Assembly (NCBI RefSeq): GCF_019703515.2
Contig: NC_059365.1
Span: 39,694,001-39,758,000, forward strand
Direction: 5' to 3'
DNA length: 64,000 nucleotides
From: Myxocyprinus asiaticus
Lineage: Eukaryota; Chordata; Actinopteri; Cypriniformes; Catostomidae
Part shown: positions 36,301 through 48,600 of the stretch, piece by piece
How positions within the stretch are numbered: position 1 is the first letter of the stretch
Layout of the letters: each line of letters starts with the position of its first letter
Position numbers and translations under genes: made by a program
The notes under the pieces: generated by a model
Database searches by the model: none
The model's input: only the letters and a program-made list of their open reading frames with translations
What the model was told of the DNA's origin: nothing

Positions 36301-37061
36301 TTGCTACTACCACCTCTACATCTGTCATTATGCACTATTTAATATTCATATGCATACTTTGTACATACAGTATATATTTCTTCTTTCTCCTATTTTATTG
36401 TGTTGTAATTCTCCAGAGTATATATTCCCATAATCTCTTAATCTTTTTTTTTTCTTAATCTTAAATTAATTGTAGAAATTAATTTAGAAAAATTTGTTTA
36501 CTTCTATTTCTACTCCTTATATGTCTATCTATCTATCTATCTATCTATCTATATCGTAAACTGTGGGGAGAAAAGTCATACCAAGAATTTCACTACATGT
36601 CGTACTGTTTATGGTTATGTATGTGACCAATAAAACTTGAAATTTATGATGGGCTCACTCACAGTCACTCGACAAGCCAGGTGAACTGAAGTGCTGCTGC
36701 TCTTGACAGGTGCATGAGGAGTTCACGAGGATGAATGGGGTTCCTCTGCTGGAAGCGATTCAGTATAACAGTGAAGTAGAGCAGCGTGTCAGAGCTGCCT
36801 ACATTCTCCATCATCATTTCCCTTCTTTCTCTGAGGTCAGCATAGACTTATTATTATTTATGTTGCTCTGTTGGTTTCAGAATACTGACTGGTCTGACAC
36901 AGCAACATTGAATCAACCAATGGCATAAGTTTGGGGCGGGACTATCTGACCAATTTCAGACAGGTTGTGTTTGTACATAAATAAATACAATTTACTTGAA
37001 AAGGAATATTCACATTCCTTTTTTTCTGTTTGTTTTAAAGGTGGAGAGCCTTTCATCATAA
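21344..37061 (+). CDS. tmco6: Transmembrane and coiled-coil domain-containing protein 6 (13 exons)
   Basis: Coding exons: 21344-21434, 21561-21676, 21808-21917, 24940-25123, 25207-25311, 25478-25569, 25753-25869, 26064-26178, 28974-29145, 29285-29379, 31540-31707, 36710-36835, 37041-37061 (TAA). All junctions are GT-AG and phases agree, giving 503 aa (the human protein is near 493). The N-terminus ([16 protein letters not shown] ... [14 protein letters not shown]) is basic, like the importin-beta-binding region of importin-alpha. The rest is armadillo-type helical repeats. Diagnostic blocks include [26 protein letters not shown] and [11 protein letters not shown]. By family it is an importin-alpha-like adaptor of poorly known role; despite the name I see no strong membrane helix. 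The last exon adds only six residues. Introns 3, 8, 10 and 11 are swollen by transposons, but the frame is intact. Confidence 0.93.
22245..22680. repeat. dispersed repeat in tmco6 intron 3
   Basis: Begins with GTAGGGATGTCCTGATACCA, a start typical of a widespread fish non-autonomous element, and continues without coding potential. Assignment is from general familiarity with such repeats. Confidence 0.4.
23085..24770. mobile_element. outer repeat with AGCCAACAT-type ends, host of a palindrome
   Basis: Left part has GTTGGCTTGATGAAGCCAAC (23088-23107). Right part has GACAAGGCTTCATTAAGCCA at about 24735, the related motif in inverse sense. Between them lies the palindromic element 23369-24686. 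I infer an older MITE interrupted by a younger one. Confidence 0.5.
23369..24686. mobile_element. 1.3-kb palindromic element, arms over 500 bp
   Basis: Ends TTAAAGGGATAATTCACCC and its inverse GGGTGAACTATCCCTTTAA. Arms of roughly 520 bp pair through CCACAGCGATAGTGACAACA-type sequence, with a central spacer of about 270 bp. TTAA is present at both edges. Both arms, read inward, encode the same short peptide ([15 protein letters not shown] and [15 protein letters not shown]), so the arms look like inverted copies of a transposon 5' end including the start of its coding region. Confidence 0.8.
26678..28073. mobile_element. 1.4-kb MITE in tmco6 intron 8
   Basis: Terminal inverted repeats AAAGGGGTCATGACAT and ATGTCATGACCCCTTT. 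No transposase is seen inside; the weak open frames on the minus strand do not resemble known proteins. Confidence 0.75.
28583..28867. repeat. perfect 104-bp direct repeat with 77-bp spacer
   Basis: 28583-28686 and 28764-28867 are identical by eye over 104 bp (starting CCCTGTAATGCAAACAACAG). The spacer includes a 66-bp module (28685-28750) that recurs at 29971-30036. The second copy ends 106 bp before tmco6 exon 9. Confidence 0.9.
29971..30036. repeat. 66-bp module shared between introns 8 and 10
   Basis: CAATTCAAGCTTGAAGTACC to GCTGTATAGG is identical to 28685-28750. Flanking DNA differs from that around the intron 8 copy. Confidence 0.85.
30652..30932 (+). mobile_element. probable solo LTR
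   Basis: Starts TGTGACAAGGTGGAGGGCG and ends CTGTTACA (TG...CA). It has a GATAAGGGGAACC stretch and a GCAATAAATG polyadenylation-like signal in the expected order. No internal retroelement sequence is adjacent. The target duplication is not clear. Located in tmco6 intron 10. Confidence 0.55.
34681..36191 (-). mobile_element. complete Tc1-like transposon, 1511 bp, long inverted repeats
   Basis: Ends CAGGTGCATCTCAATAAATT and its inverse, flanked by TA at 34679-34680 and 36192-36193. Inverted repeats extend about 200 bp; the 36060-36130 side carries a short insertion. It is inserted in the 3' region of the LINE. Confidence 0.94.
34880..35892 (-). pseudogene. Tc1-family DD34E transposase, frameshifted
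   Basis: Start at 35892 ([20 protein letters not shown]; an upstream ATG at 35928 is in frame). It has an HTH with [18 protein letters not shown], a GRKRC hinge, FSDESKF (first Asp), [13 protein letters not shown] (second Asp) and [15 protein letters not shown] (Glu). A short deletion near 35355 shifts the frame between SPSCLK and [14 protein letters not shown] after SMPR (near 34938) precedes the expected C-terminal IEAVIKAKG. All three catalytic residues remain. Confidence 0.88.
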
Positions 37062-37192
37062 CACTGGAGTCCAAAGTCAGAACAGCAGAGATGAATTGTT
37101 TACATTTCTCTGATGGTTACTCAAGATAGAAGTTGTTTTGTTGCATTTAAGCACTTGTAAAGTTATTCATGTGTTTTCTGAAGTGTACAAAA

Positions 37193-37532
37193 AATAAATG
37201 TATTTTTTTCTGCCCATGTGAAGTATGCTCATGTTTGCTGCTACCTGCTGTTCCCACTGACCAATTGATGCTAAACACAGCATATTATATGGTACAGTTA
37301 GTATACAAGGACACTTTAAGTGCCAAAACTGATTGTGTTTTGTCTTCAAAATTCAATACTGCAGTGATCAGTGAAGATGACAGCAGAACGTATACAAATA
37401 CTGTTTTTACACACTCACAGTATGTTAGTGAAAACATTAACATGCCTAGTTTATTCGCTGTACAAAAATAGTTAATACTGCTGTATTTGTAATGTAAGCA
37501 GATGTATATTATATTTCTATTTCATAAATAAA
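37193..37532 (+). terminator. tmco6: tmco6 polyadenylation signal candidates
   Basis: AATAAA occurs at 37193-37198 and 37527-37532, 132 and 466 bp after the stop codon. Either could end the transcript. The 37540-38190 region beyond shows no gene. Confidence 0.45.
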
Positions 37533-38210
37533 ATGGTGAATACTGTTGTAAATGTATTTCCATACTAAAACTTACCATGGTAACCATAGTTTCAAAACAT
37601 AGTCACAACCAAAGTCTTTCCAGCAAGTCTGTCCACTGTCGGCCATCTTTGGAATGGACTCGGGAGACTATTTCCAGTAATGCCAGTGCAGCTCCAGTCT
37701 ACTTTAATGGGAAAAGACAGAACTTTCCTAAACGGTTGGTCAACATTATGATCTAAGGACATAATTCAAATCATCTGTAAAATCTGACGACACTGGTATC
37801 ATAAAATGTGCTTCTTTACCTCCAATTATGCTAAAAAAAAAATAATAATAATATCGGCTTGTATAGTCCATGTACATTGTCGAGTTGATTGACAGGCAAT
37901 GTCTGCATCTAAAAGGTGACTGGCTCTTTTACCTGTAAGGTGGGACTTCCTTTCTACATCCGTTGACCGTTGGCTGCCGTTGGGCATTCCAATTTCTCCC
38001 ATTCATTTTAATAGAAGTGGCCCATTTCTGCTAAACAATCTCTGGCACTATAGTTATTGGTACAACTTAATTAAAATACATTTTAAATTAAGTTCTTTCA
38101 CACAGGATGGTAGTGTTGGCTAAGATCAAGAATGTACAGTTTTATTGTTGTAATAACAGTTGAAAATCACTTGACCTTATATCAAACACAGTTGAAAGAT
38201 ATTTGGTTCA

Positions 38211-39138
38211 TTAAATGAAGCATAACATTGTGTTTGTTTTTGAGTTGCCACAGTATGCGATAGACTGGCATGTCTTAAGGTCAATATTAGGTCAAATTTG
38301 GAAAAAAAAGAAACCGATTTCTCTAGAAACTCGTCAGTCAATCATTGTTTTGAGGAATGAAGTCTATATAATGCTTGAAATTGCCAAGAAACTGAAGATT
38401 TCATATAAAGGTGTACACTACAGTTTTCAAAGACAAAGAACAACTGGCTCTAGCAAGGACAGAAAGAGATGTGGAAGGCCAGATGTACAACTAAACAAGT
38501 GGATAAGTACATCAGAGTCTCTAGTTTGAGAATTCGATGCCTCACATGTCCTCAGCTGACAGCTTCATTGAATTCTACCTACTCAACACCAGTTTCATGT
38601 ACATCAGTAAAGAGAAGACTCAGGGGTGCAGGCCTTATGGGAAGAAGTGCAAAGAAAAAGCCACTTTTGAAACAGAAAAACCAAAAGAAAAGGTTAGAGT
38701 GGGCAAAGAAACACAGACATTGGACAACAGATAATTGGAAAAGAGTGTTATGGATCTTAAACCCATTGAGCTTTTTGTGGGATCAGCTAGACTGTAAGGT
38801 GCGTGAGAAGTGCCCAACAAGACAGCCACATCTATGGCAAGTGCTACAGGAAGTGTGGGGTGAAATGTCACCTGAGTATCTGGACAAACTGACAGCTAGA
38901 ATGTCAAGGATCTGCAAAGCTGTCATTGCTGCACATGGAGGATTTTTTTTGATGAGAACTCTTTGAAGTAGTTTAAGAAGTTCTGAACATTTTTTTCAAA
39001 TTGTAATAGTAATTTATCACATTATTAATGTTCTGACTATACATTGTGATCAGCTGAATGCCACTGGTGAATAAAAATACCAATTTCTTTCCATAAGAGC
39101 AAAATCTGTACATTATTCCAAACTTTTGGCTGCCAGTG
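38211..39138 (+). mobile_element. Tc1-like remnant, 5' truncated and internally deleted
   Basis: Transposase pieces KKPISLETRQSIIVLRNEV, GRSAKKKPLLKQKNQKKRL and HRHWTTDNWKRVLW are followed directly by LNPLSFLWDQL, so the stretch holding the catalytic Asp residues has been deleted. The right inverted repeat (ACTTTTGGCTGCCAGTG) and TA are present at 39117-39140. The left end was not found. Confidence 0.75.
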
Positions 39139-39309
39139 TACATTCTGTTATATTAATATTTATCTATAACTAGTTATTATTTACAAGCATTTAAGTATTA
39201 ATAGATATTGCTATTTGTATATGGTATTAATTTGTTATTACAGGGTAAAACTCCATTGAAAACAGTGGAAAACAACTGCTGTATGTCTGAGCCTTTATGT
39301 AAGCGCGCA

Positions 39310-39575
39310 CTGTACAGTGGGCGTTTTTCCAAACGGCATTTTTGCACCCTTGAAGGGCACTTTGCGAAGGGGACGCCACTCGAAAGGTCGTTCCAAACAA
39401 AAGTAAGAAAGTAAATTATTTAATAAAGGGCCCTTTCAGAAGACTTTTGGTGAAGGCTACCTTTAAACTGTAATGCCATGTTCCCTTCACAGTGCCCACA
39501 TCAAGAGCTCGGTCTTTCGTAGTGAGTAGGGCATAGGGATGATCACTTTCGTTTGGTATTCGCCCAGTGTTATGA
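39310..39575. repeat. second copy of the tmco6-upstream repeat
   Basis: Matches 20715-20935, with the shared GGGGACGCCACTCGAA and GGGCCCTTTCAGAAGACTTT blocks. The hairpin arm on its left side is degraded here. It lies between tmco6 and dnajc4. Confidence 0.7.
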
Positions 39576-41366
39576 AAGCACCAGGAGAACATTACAGCAG
39601 ACCGGCGCGTGTCCATGAGTGAAGGTGAACGATTATTTGTGTTTAATCCACTCAATTATGACACATGAGAGTTACAGCGCGTTTGACGAATATTTCTGTG
39701 CTAAGCTACATGTTTCTCATGACTTTATTGTTGTTGTTTTTAGCACTGCAGCTAAGCTATTAGCAAAGATTGAAAGTGTATTTTGGTCGCATAAACTGAC
39801 CAAGTGTTATAAAACGGTTTAATAAACAATTTATTAAACGTTGCAAGATCCTGTCTTATTTTGCTGAAAGACAGACTTTCGATCTATGATGAATGACTTC
39901 ATTAGCTGCTGGCTAATCTATGAGTTGCTGTGTTCAGTGGTTGTGGCTCGAAACCTAGTAAGATGCCTATCTAGACAGCATTTTGGGCTTCATAGGCGCC
40001 TAGGGTGACCCAAAAAAAAATGAGCCCATAGGTTTTGAGATACAGACATCAATGACATTGTTTTAGTTTGTTTGTATTGACCATAGATTCATTAAGATGA
40101 GTTTCCCAGGTTTAGTTTAGTTGAATAGTTGGCTAGGACACATTATTACACTCATTTGTGAGTGTGTATTTTGCCTACATTCTGGAAACCTAGTAAAAAC
40201 CCAAAATCTGACATTTTTGTGGGACCAGCCAACGGTCTACACTTGAAAAACGCCTTTATTTACTTACTAGAAAGTCTTCATGAAAATGTAAAAAGGTTTG
40301 TGAGAGGGTTAGGTTTAGAAGGTAGAAAATGTCATTAGCTGAGCTCAGTCAACAAAACAAAACAAACAGAAAGTCCTCACCATGAAAAAGAAAATGCGTG
40401 AATGTACTTGGCCATAGTTTGGGGACAAAATTGTGACAAAAACATCCCTTAGAGGACATTGGAAAATAGTCCTCAATAGAGTGCAACAGTCTGGTTACGG
40501 AAGTAAAAATCTCATTTATTTTTCCATTGACGAATTGATTTTCAACGCTAACATGTGAACCTTTAAAGACAGACCTACCTTGAGCTCCAAGGTTGTTCAT
40601 CGATTGTATATGCTTCTACAGAAGCCATCAATATGCGTTATTTTAATTTCACTGTTTAAAAATCATGTTTGATAGAGGAATTCCATGGTATAGCAGAGAA
40701 AGATCCACCAATCAGAGAACAGCAGACAACAAAGCCCGCGAAACAAGCCCAGGAGCGACCGCCCACTCCAATGATGCAACTGAGTCGATCTCCCTTCACC
40801 CTTAAACTACTTATATATTTGCACATATCGGAATATTTTCCATTAAACGTAAAATATACTGTTTCTGTACTTATAATCAGCAACCTAAAATCAATAGTTT
40901 TTTTGTATTCCCATTGTTTTTTATTTATTTACATCATTCACAATGTTTCATTAGATAATAGTTCATGCCCTCATGAAAGACAGTAAGTACACAGTCTTGT
41001 ACCTTTGTCTTTCTGTCCGATTTTCAATCCTGTTTTGTTCAAATAAAGTTTGTGATGTTGTGATTCACCTCGGAGCTGGTTGTTTTGGTTCATGGCTTAC
41101 AACTCTTTTATGGAGGATTTTACGAAAAACCTATGCAAAAAAATTAATGGGAAAAATACTTCTGGAACCAAGACTGAAAAAGTGGGCAGGCACTGTTGCA
41201 CTGTTTAGGAAAATTCATTCATAAATAAAGAAAATATAGTTTTTTTTTTAGGTGTAGGGTTAGACTATAGTAATTAAAATCAGCTTTATTTGAAAACAAT
41301 AGAAGTCTGGGGTAAGTCTTAATTTTGTGTGTGTGTGCGTGTGCATGTGTGTTTGTGTCTATTCAG
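39576..41366. other. intergenic stretch, no gene seen
   Basis: AT-rich DNA with repeat-like segments. 40973-41224 is an open frame that looks like repeat sequence rather than a gene. No exon with good splice signals was recognised. Confidence 0.4.
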
Positions 41367-41419
41367 GGTCTCCTGCAGAGCTGCTGACTGGCCGTGTTTC
41401 AATGGGACCCTGCTAATCG
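41367..41419 (+). other. dnajc4: possible 5' UTR exon of dnajc4
   Basis: A 53-bp block after TATTCAG and before a GTATGC donor. Its only ATG is followed by a stop after three codons. If real, it would splice to the acceptor at 41894. Confidence 0.25.
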
Positions 41420-41901
41420 GTATGCATTCTCACCAAAACTAAACATGCATTCAACATGTAAACCTTCACTCAAACACAATAGTCATTCAAGGTGATAAAA
41501 CCTTACTTAAAATGTGTATTCAGCATGTTAAGGCTTTAAGCAAACACAATATGCATTGAACAAGATCAAGCTTCACCCAAACACAGCATGCATCCAGTGT
41601 GATAAAGTTTCATCCAAAGACAACATGCATTCAACATGCTGAAACTTAAACACAACATGCATTCAACATGATTAAGCTTCACTCAAACAAAACACACATT
41701 CAGCATGCTGGATATAACAAAGCATTCGAACAGCAACAGCGTTATGGTGTTCAAAAACGTATCCCCATAACATGAACACATATTTGAATGTTTATTTCTA
41801 ATCAGTATATTTCATAGGCTATGTCTCATACATATCAAACATATATCTCCCCCTGCTCTATAGATTCTCATCTATATGAAGTTTATTTGTGCAGGAGCGT
41901 C

Positions 41902-44900
41902 ATGCAGTTTGAAGCTCAGCTGCGTCTCTGTCAGAGTTGTTTGTGGTGCTGTAAGAGTTTTCAGCGGCTGATCTCACTCTCTACTGCGCACAGGTACGCA
42001 CAACCAAGCGTATTCATCTATCGGATGAAAGTGAATGAAAGTGTTACATTATGTATAATACTGTGCAAAAGTCTTAGGCACATAAGATGTTTCACAAAAG
42101 CATTTGTCTTAAGATGGTTATTTATATCTTCAGCTTTAGTGTGTCAATAGGAAATATAAATGTTAGACTCCCAAACATTACTTTTGCAAATAGAAAAGAT
42201 TAGAATAGAAGAACAGGGAGCCCTGCAACAGATGTAATGGCCCCCACAAAGCCCCCCACTGAACATCAAGTCAGTCTGAGATTACATGAAGAGACAGAAG
42301 TAATTGAGACAGCCTAAATAGATAGAAGAACTGTGGTGAATTCTCCAAGAAGCTTGGAACATCCTATCTGCCAAAAACCAAGAAAAACTGTGTCCAGGTG
42401 TACCTAGGAGAATTGATGCTGTTTTCAAGGCAAGTTGGTCACACCGAATATTGATTTAGCTTTTTTTTATGTTTACTGGACTTTGTATGACATTAAGTGA
42501 TAAATTAAAACTATTTATGTCATTATTTTTGAAGACATCCTCACTATGCAACATTTTTTACAAGTGCCTAAAACTTTTGCACAGTACCGTACACAAAATA
42601 TCTCAGACATGACCAATGACTGGAGTCAGATACTTTAGTCATCTCTTTGCTAAACAGACTCAAATAGACTCAAATAAGAAAATTTGGGTTCCTTTCCTAT
42701 TTTTGTGTTTTCACTGTTACACAGAACATCCTTTTTGCGCTCAGAAACAATTGTCCTGGAAGGACTTATAGCAGATGGAAATTTTAGGGAATTTTGAAAT
42801 TGTGAAGGCCTAAAAAAATCATGGAAATTTCTATAGGAAATTTGTAATTTTCTTATTATGCTCTGTTTTAAAATATATAATTGGCTAAAGAAATTATTAT
42901 CTAGTAATCATGGATTTCTGGAAAAGTCAGGGAAATTCATGGTCAAATGGTGTGGGAACCCTGCAAAACTTACTTTTGATTTCATTACTTCATAATGTGA
43001 TGTGCTACTGGCACTGCCCATGTTTATGCATATGTATGAGAAATATGAACCAATGTTAGTGGATAAAGTGTTGATTATTGGCCCTGATCCAGTATATATA
43101 CGATTAGTATACAATAAATGGTATTATAGTAATATTATTATACTAGTTGAAATACTAGGTAGCTACAACTAACTAACAACTAGGTACACTTGGGATATAG
43201 TGAGACCTGATAGTCTTACTTTGGCCGCACTTCATTTCCATAATTAAGTAACATTATAGTGTTAGTTCACCCAAAAATGAAAATTCTCCCATGACTGACT
43301 CACCTTTAATCCATCCCAGTTGTGTACGACTTTCCTTCTTCAGCAGAACCGAAGTGAAGATTTTAATAAGCACATTTCAGCTCTTTTTCTTCATACTATG
43401 CAAGTAAATGGGTGCCATCAGGCTGCTGGCTGTTCGACAGTCCAAAAGTCATATTTAGGCAGCATAAAAGCAATCCACATGACTCCAGTTGATCAGTTAA
43501 AGTCTTCTGAAGAAAATTGATAGGTTTGTTTAAAAAATAAATCAATAATTTAAACTTTATTAACTTTCAAAATCGCTTCCTGCCAGCAGTCAACGCATCA
43601 GTGATGTAAGCGTAATGGCGTGTTCACACGAGAAGTCAGAAGCGTGCACTTTGTTTACAACAGGGGAACGAACGTCATGCAAGAGTTAGGTCATTTCAAA
43701 CAGCAACCGGAAGCAACGATTTAAAGTGAAAAAAAAAATTATTATCAATTTGTTTCTTACACCAGCCTATCGATTTGCATCTGAAGAAATTAATTGATCG
43801 ACTAAAGTCATGTGGATTACTTTTATGCTGCCTAAATATGACTTTTGGACCGTCAAATAACCAGCAGTCTAATGACACCTGTATACTTCCATTGTATGAA
43901 GAAAAAGAGCTGAAATGTGCTTATAAAAATCTTCACTTCGGTTGTGTATGAGGAAAGTCATACACAACTGGGATGGTTTAAAGGTGAGTAAATCATGAGA
44001 TAATTTTCATTTTTGGGTGAACTAACCCTTTTAGGGCATAAGCACCTTTGTCACATCTCTATTTTGTCTCTTTTCATCTTGAAGACAGTGTTAGGAAATT
44101 ATTTGTTTTAATTGTTTTTTGTTCTGTTTATAGGTCATCAGCAAATTATTATGACCTTCTTGGGGTTAAACCAGACGCTACGCTGGATCAAATAAAGAAT
44201 GCTTTTTTCGACAAGTCCAAAAAGGTTCATTTCTCTCTGTCATAAAAACCTTCCTGGAATGCATGACTGCTGTCAGTTTAGAGAATTGTGACACGTTTGT
44301 CTAATTGTTTATAGAGTCTGGTGTTTAATAATGCTGATCGCACAGGAAAATCGACATCAGGAGGTCAATTGTTTTGTCTGCTAAAATCAGTCTGTGCTTT
44401 TGGAATGTCTGAACTGCCCCCAGTGGGCGAAGCTGGAACTGCAATCGTGCACATGCGCAACAGTACTGAGAGCTAAACTGCATTATTTAACTTACTTCTT
44501 TGAATGGATGTGACAGAAAGGCAAAGCACATCTGATTGTCAGAAATATTTGAGTAGTATTTATATTAATATATTTCTAAGTATATTAATATTCGACTAGT
44601 CAAGCCCATTAGTCCAGTCGAATTCATCTAGTCTTGACGTCATCCATTCCATCATGTCATCATACTTCAAATTGAATTGCTTTTTTCTAATTGTCGCCGG
44701 ATCGCGTTCTTGAAAGAGCGAACCGCAGCCAGGTCAAATATCCTAACATACAAAGTTATGCTGATCAAGTTAAAAATCACTTGCTAGCGGGTGCCTTTTT
44801 AAGTGACTATGCATAGCACTAGTATTTCTGTTATATTTGAAGGCCACTTTGCATATATTTAAGCCACAGATCCATCGGCCTCCACACCAGTATCAAGTTT

Positions 44901-45528
44901 CTGAAACATAGGATGGCTGGGGAAGAGTCATTTATATTCATGAGTAAAGCGACGACTGATTAGAAGATTCAGCAATATTCAGCGCTACCTGATTGGTCAG
45001 AGAAACTATAACCCAACGCCTAAACCTAACCCTAACAAATCAGGTAGAGCTTTCCTCATTAATATGAATGAGTCTCCCCTTGCTATCTATGTTTCGGAAA
45101 TCCACCACCCACTGTATTTCCATCAGAAGCTTTTTGTAAAGCACGTGGAAATGCGACTTGTCGACTTCAGACTGACAGTGTCAACTACATTAGTTATAGT
45201 CGACTAGTCTATGCAACACCTAATAGGCCTATCCCTAAACATAACCATAACAGTACTGAGACCAAAACAGCATTCTTTCATGTACTTCTTTGCAAATGTA
45301 GTATCTCGCTAGCTAGAGATCAAAAGGGATGTGACATCAAAGGAATGAAAATAAATAATTGGAAAGAAATAAATGCATATCTGTTAGATGTCTCCATAGA
45401 GCAAAAGTTGGAAAGGGACAAGTGTGATTGTGTGAAAGAGAGAAAGAGTGTTTGTATAAGTGACTGGATGAAATAAACTACATTTGTGAGAGGAGGAGGG
45501 ACAGCAACTGCGAGATAGAACCACTAGT

Positions 45529-45604
<76 letters not shown>

Positions 45605-48600
45605 TCATGAGATGAGGGTATGAGCAGCTCTTTGTACAATCTCTTTGTTTACGAGACAGAAGCAGATAAAAGCTTTATGATTGATGTGACATACAGAAGA
45701 AGTGAGAGCAGAGAGGCAAAAAGGTCATAAAGATGAGCCATGCAAACATGAGAAATGTATTATCTGATCCTCTTTAATAAATGTTTTTATCAACTCAATT
45801 CTTTTAAGTTGCTTTGCAATTTCTGCAGCACTAGTGGCATCAAATGGAATTGCAAAAATAATAAATATTTCAAAAAGTTTTCCCAGACACTCCCCCATAT
45901 CCATTGTTCAGACAGACAGATAGTACCACCCCAAATGCCATTGGCTGCACTAGAAGTTTCAATGTCAGGCCACTCTATCGCAACTTTACTAATCAAACAT
46001 TTGGAATTGTTACATTTGCAATTCTGTTTGGTGCCACTAGAGGCACAGAAATGACACACTGAGTCTCATTTTTAAAGGAATAGTTCACCCAAACATGAAA
46101 ACACTGTCATCATTTACTCACTCTCAAGTTGTTCCCCTACAGCTGCATCCAGACATTGACCCATCCAATCCTGGTCTGCACAGTAAGTTTGTGCAGCTGA
46201 ACGAGGCGTACAGGGTGCTGAGCAGAGAAGGTTCCAGACGGGATTATGACCTCAAGCTGAGGTACCAGTTCGCTGGAGATCAGGCCTTCAGAACCTCCTC
46301 CAGCTCCACATACAGCACCAGGTGAGCTTGACTGGGGAAGAGTGTGTTACATGAATGTTGCAGCAGGGAAACTGACCATTAGATACATAATAAACCAGAT
46401 CAAGGACATCAAGCAGTTCTGGTTAAAAATAATGTTGAAAACAACATGAAACTGGATTCACTGTACATTTAAATTCAAAATGAAACAGAATTCACAACCC
46501 ATTTTTACCATAATATGACATATTTCCAAATAAACTTGTTGAGTGGTACCTATTAATATCCATTAGGAATTGAATGGATTGTGAAAAGTGGCTGTCCCAT
46601 ACCAGAATAGAGCTAAATGTGGATGCATGTTTGCTAAACAAAGCCTATATAGCTATCTGGCTATTGGCTATACACTGAGCCTGATTTTAACCCTTCTACT
46701 GTGATCACGTAGGGCTGCTTACTTTGCTGTTTATGGTCATTTTTGACCCGACACTGTACAGGTGAAACTTCTTTTTTTCTTCTTTTTTTTTTAAAGAAAT
46801 TATAACAATTCTTATTCCCTGAAGTAAAAACAATAAAATTATGCACTTCTTTTGGGATTTTTTGTTTTTTAGATTCTATTTACATATACAGTTGAAGTCA
46901 GAAGTTTACATACACTTAGGTTGAAGTCATTAAAACTCATTTTTTAACCACTCCACAGATTTCATATTAGCAAACTATAGTTTTGGCAATTTGTTTAGCA
47001 CATCTACTTTGTGCATGACACAAGTAATTTTTCCAACAATTGTTTACAGACAGATTGTTTCACTTCAAATTGACTATATTACAAATCCAGTGGGTCAGAA
47101 GTTTACATACACTAAGTTAACTGTGCCTTTAAGCAGCTTGGAAAATTCCAGAAAATTATGTCAATATGTCAAAAGGTGTACTGAATTGGAGGTGTACCTG
47201 TGGATGTATTTTAAGGCCTACCTTCAAACTCAGTGCCTCTTTGCTTGACATCATGGGAAAATCAAAAGAAATCAGCCAAGACCAGAAGAGCCAGAAAAAA
47301 ATTGTGGACCTTACAAGTCTGGTTCATCCTTGGGAGCAATTTCTAAACACCTGAAGGTACCACGTTCATCTGTACAAACAACAGTACGCAAATATAAACA
47401 CCATGGGACCACGCAGCTATCATACCGCTCAGGAAGGAGATGCATTCTGTCTCCTAGAGATGAACGTAGTTTGGTGCGAAATGTGCAAATCAATCCCAGA
47501 ACAACAGCAAAGGATGTTGTGAAGATTCTGTAGGAAACAGGTAGACAAGTATCTATATCCACAGTAAAACAAGTCCTATATCAACATAACTTGAAAGGCT
47601 GCTCATTAAGGAAGAAGCCACTGCTCCAAAACCACCATAAAAAAAGCCAGACTACAGTTTGCACATGGGGACAAAGATCTTACTTTTTGGAGAAATGTTC
47701 TTTGGTCTGATGAAACAGAAATGTAACTGTTCGGTTCTATGACCATCGTTATGTTTGGAGGGAAAAGGGTGAGGCTTGCAAGTTGAAGAACACCATTCCA
47801 ACCGTGAAGCATAGGGGTGGCAGCATCATGTTGTGGGGGTGCTTTGCTGCAGGATGGACTGGTGCACTTCACAAAAATAGATGGCATCATGAGGAAAGAG
47901 AATTATGTGGATATATTGAAGCAACATCTCAAGACATCAGCCAGGAAGTTTAAGCTTGGTCACAAATGGGTCTTCCAAATGGACAGTGACCCCAAGCATA
48001 CCTCCAAAGTTGTGGCAAAATGGCTTAAGGACAACAAAGGTATTGGAGTGGCCATCAGAAAGCCCTGACCTCAATCTGATAGAAAATTTGTGGGCAGAAC
48101 TGAAAATGCGTGTGTGAGCAAGGAGGCCTACAAACCTGACTCAGTTATACCAGTTCTGTCTGGAGGAATGGGCCAAATTTCCAGCAACTTATTGTGAGAA
48201 GCTTGTGGAAGGCTACCCAAAACATTTGACCCAAGTTAAACAATTTAAAGTTATTGCTACCAAATATTAACAAAGTGTATGTAAACTTCTGACCCACTGG
48301 GAATGTGATGAAAGATATAAAAGCTGAAATAATTAATTCTCTCTACTATTATTCTGACATTTCACATTCTTAAAATAAAGTAGTGATCCTAACTGACCTA
48401 AGACCGGGAATGTTTTCTACGATTAAATGTCAGGAATTGTGAAAAACTGAGTTTAAATGTATTTGGCTAAGGTGTATGTAAACTTCTGTCTTCAACTGTA
48501 CATTTATAAAATTTCACCATTCATTTGAATATGCAAATAATACTCAGTGAGTATTGACGCGAGTTCGAATCCAGGGTGTGCTGAGTGACTCCAGCCAGGT

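Larger units (their letters stand above)
31765..36645 (+). mobile_element. L2/CR1-like LINE in tmco6 intron 11, split by a Tc1
   Basis: A nearly full-length but dead element. The order is: a short N-terminal frame ([15 protein letters not shown], 31876), an endonuclease-type start ([19 protein letters not shown] ... [15 protein letters not shown], 32070-32230), a linker ([19 protein letters not shown]), and reverse transcriptase 33272-34195 with [52 protein letters not shown] and [11 protein letters not shown]. The C-terminus [14 protein letters not shown] ends at 34620. The 3' region resumes after the Tc1 at 36194 and ends with CAAGAATTTCACTACATGTC ... ACCAATAAAACTTG, including a (TCTA)n tract at 36523-36553. 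Several frameshifts occur. Confidence 0.85.

Noticed and set aside
36836..36928. Read-through extension of tmco6 exon 12
   Set aside because: A GTCAGC donor at 36836 and a good TTTTAAAG acceptor at 37040 give a short final exon; the extension [11 protein letters not shown] is intronic in style, though an intron-retaining isoform is possible.
40973..41224. 83-codon frame (GAGCFGSWLTTLLWRILRK)
   Set aside because: Looks like translated repeat sequence; no splice or promoter support and no family recognised.
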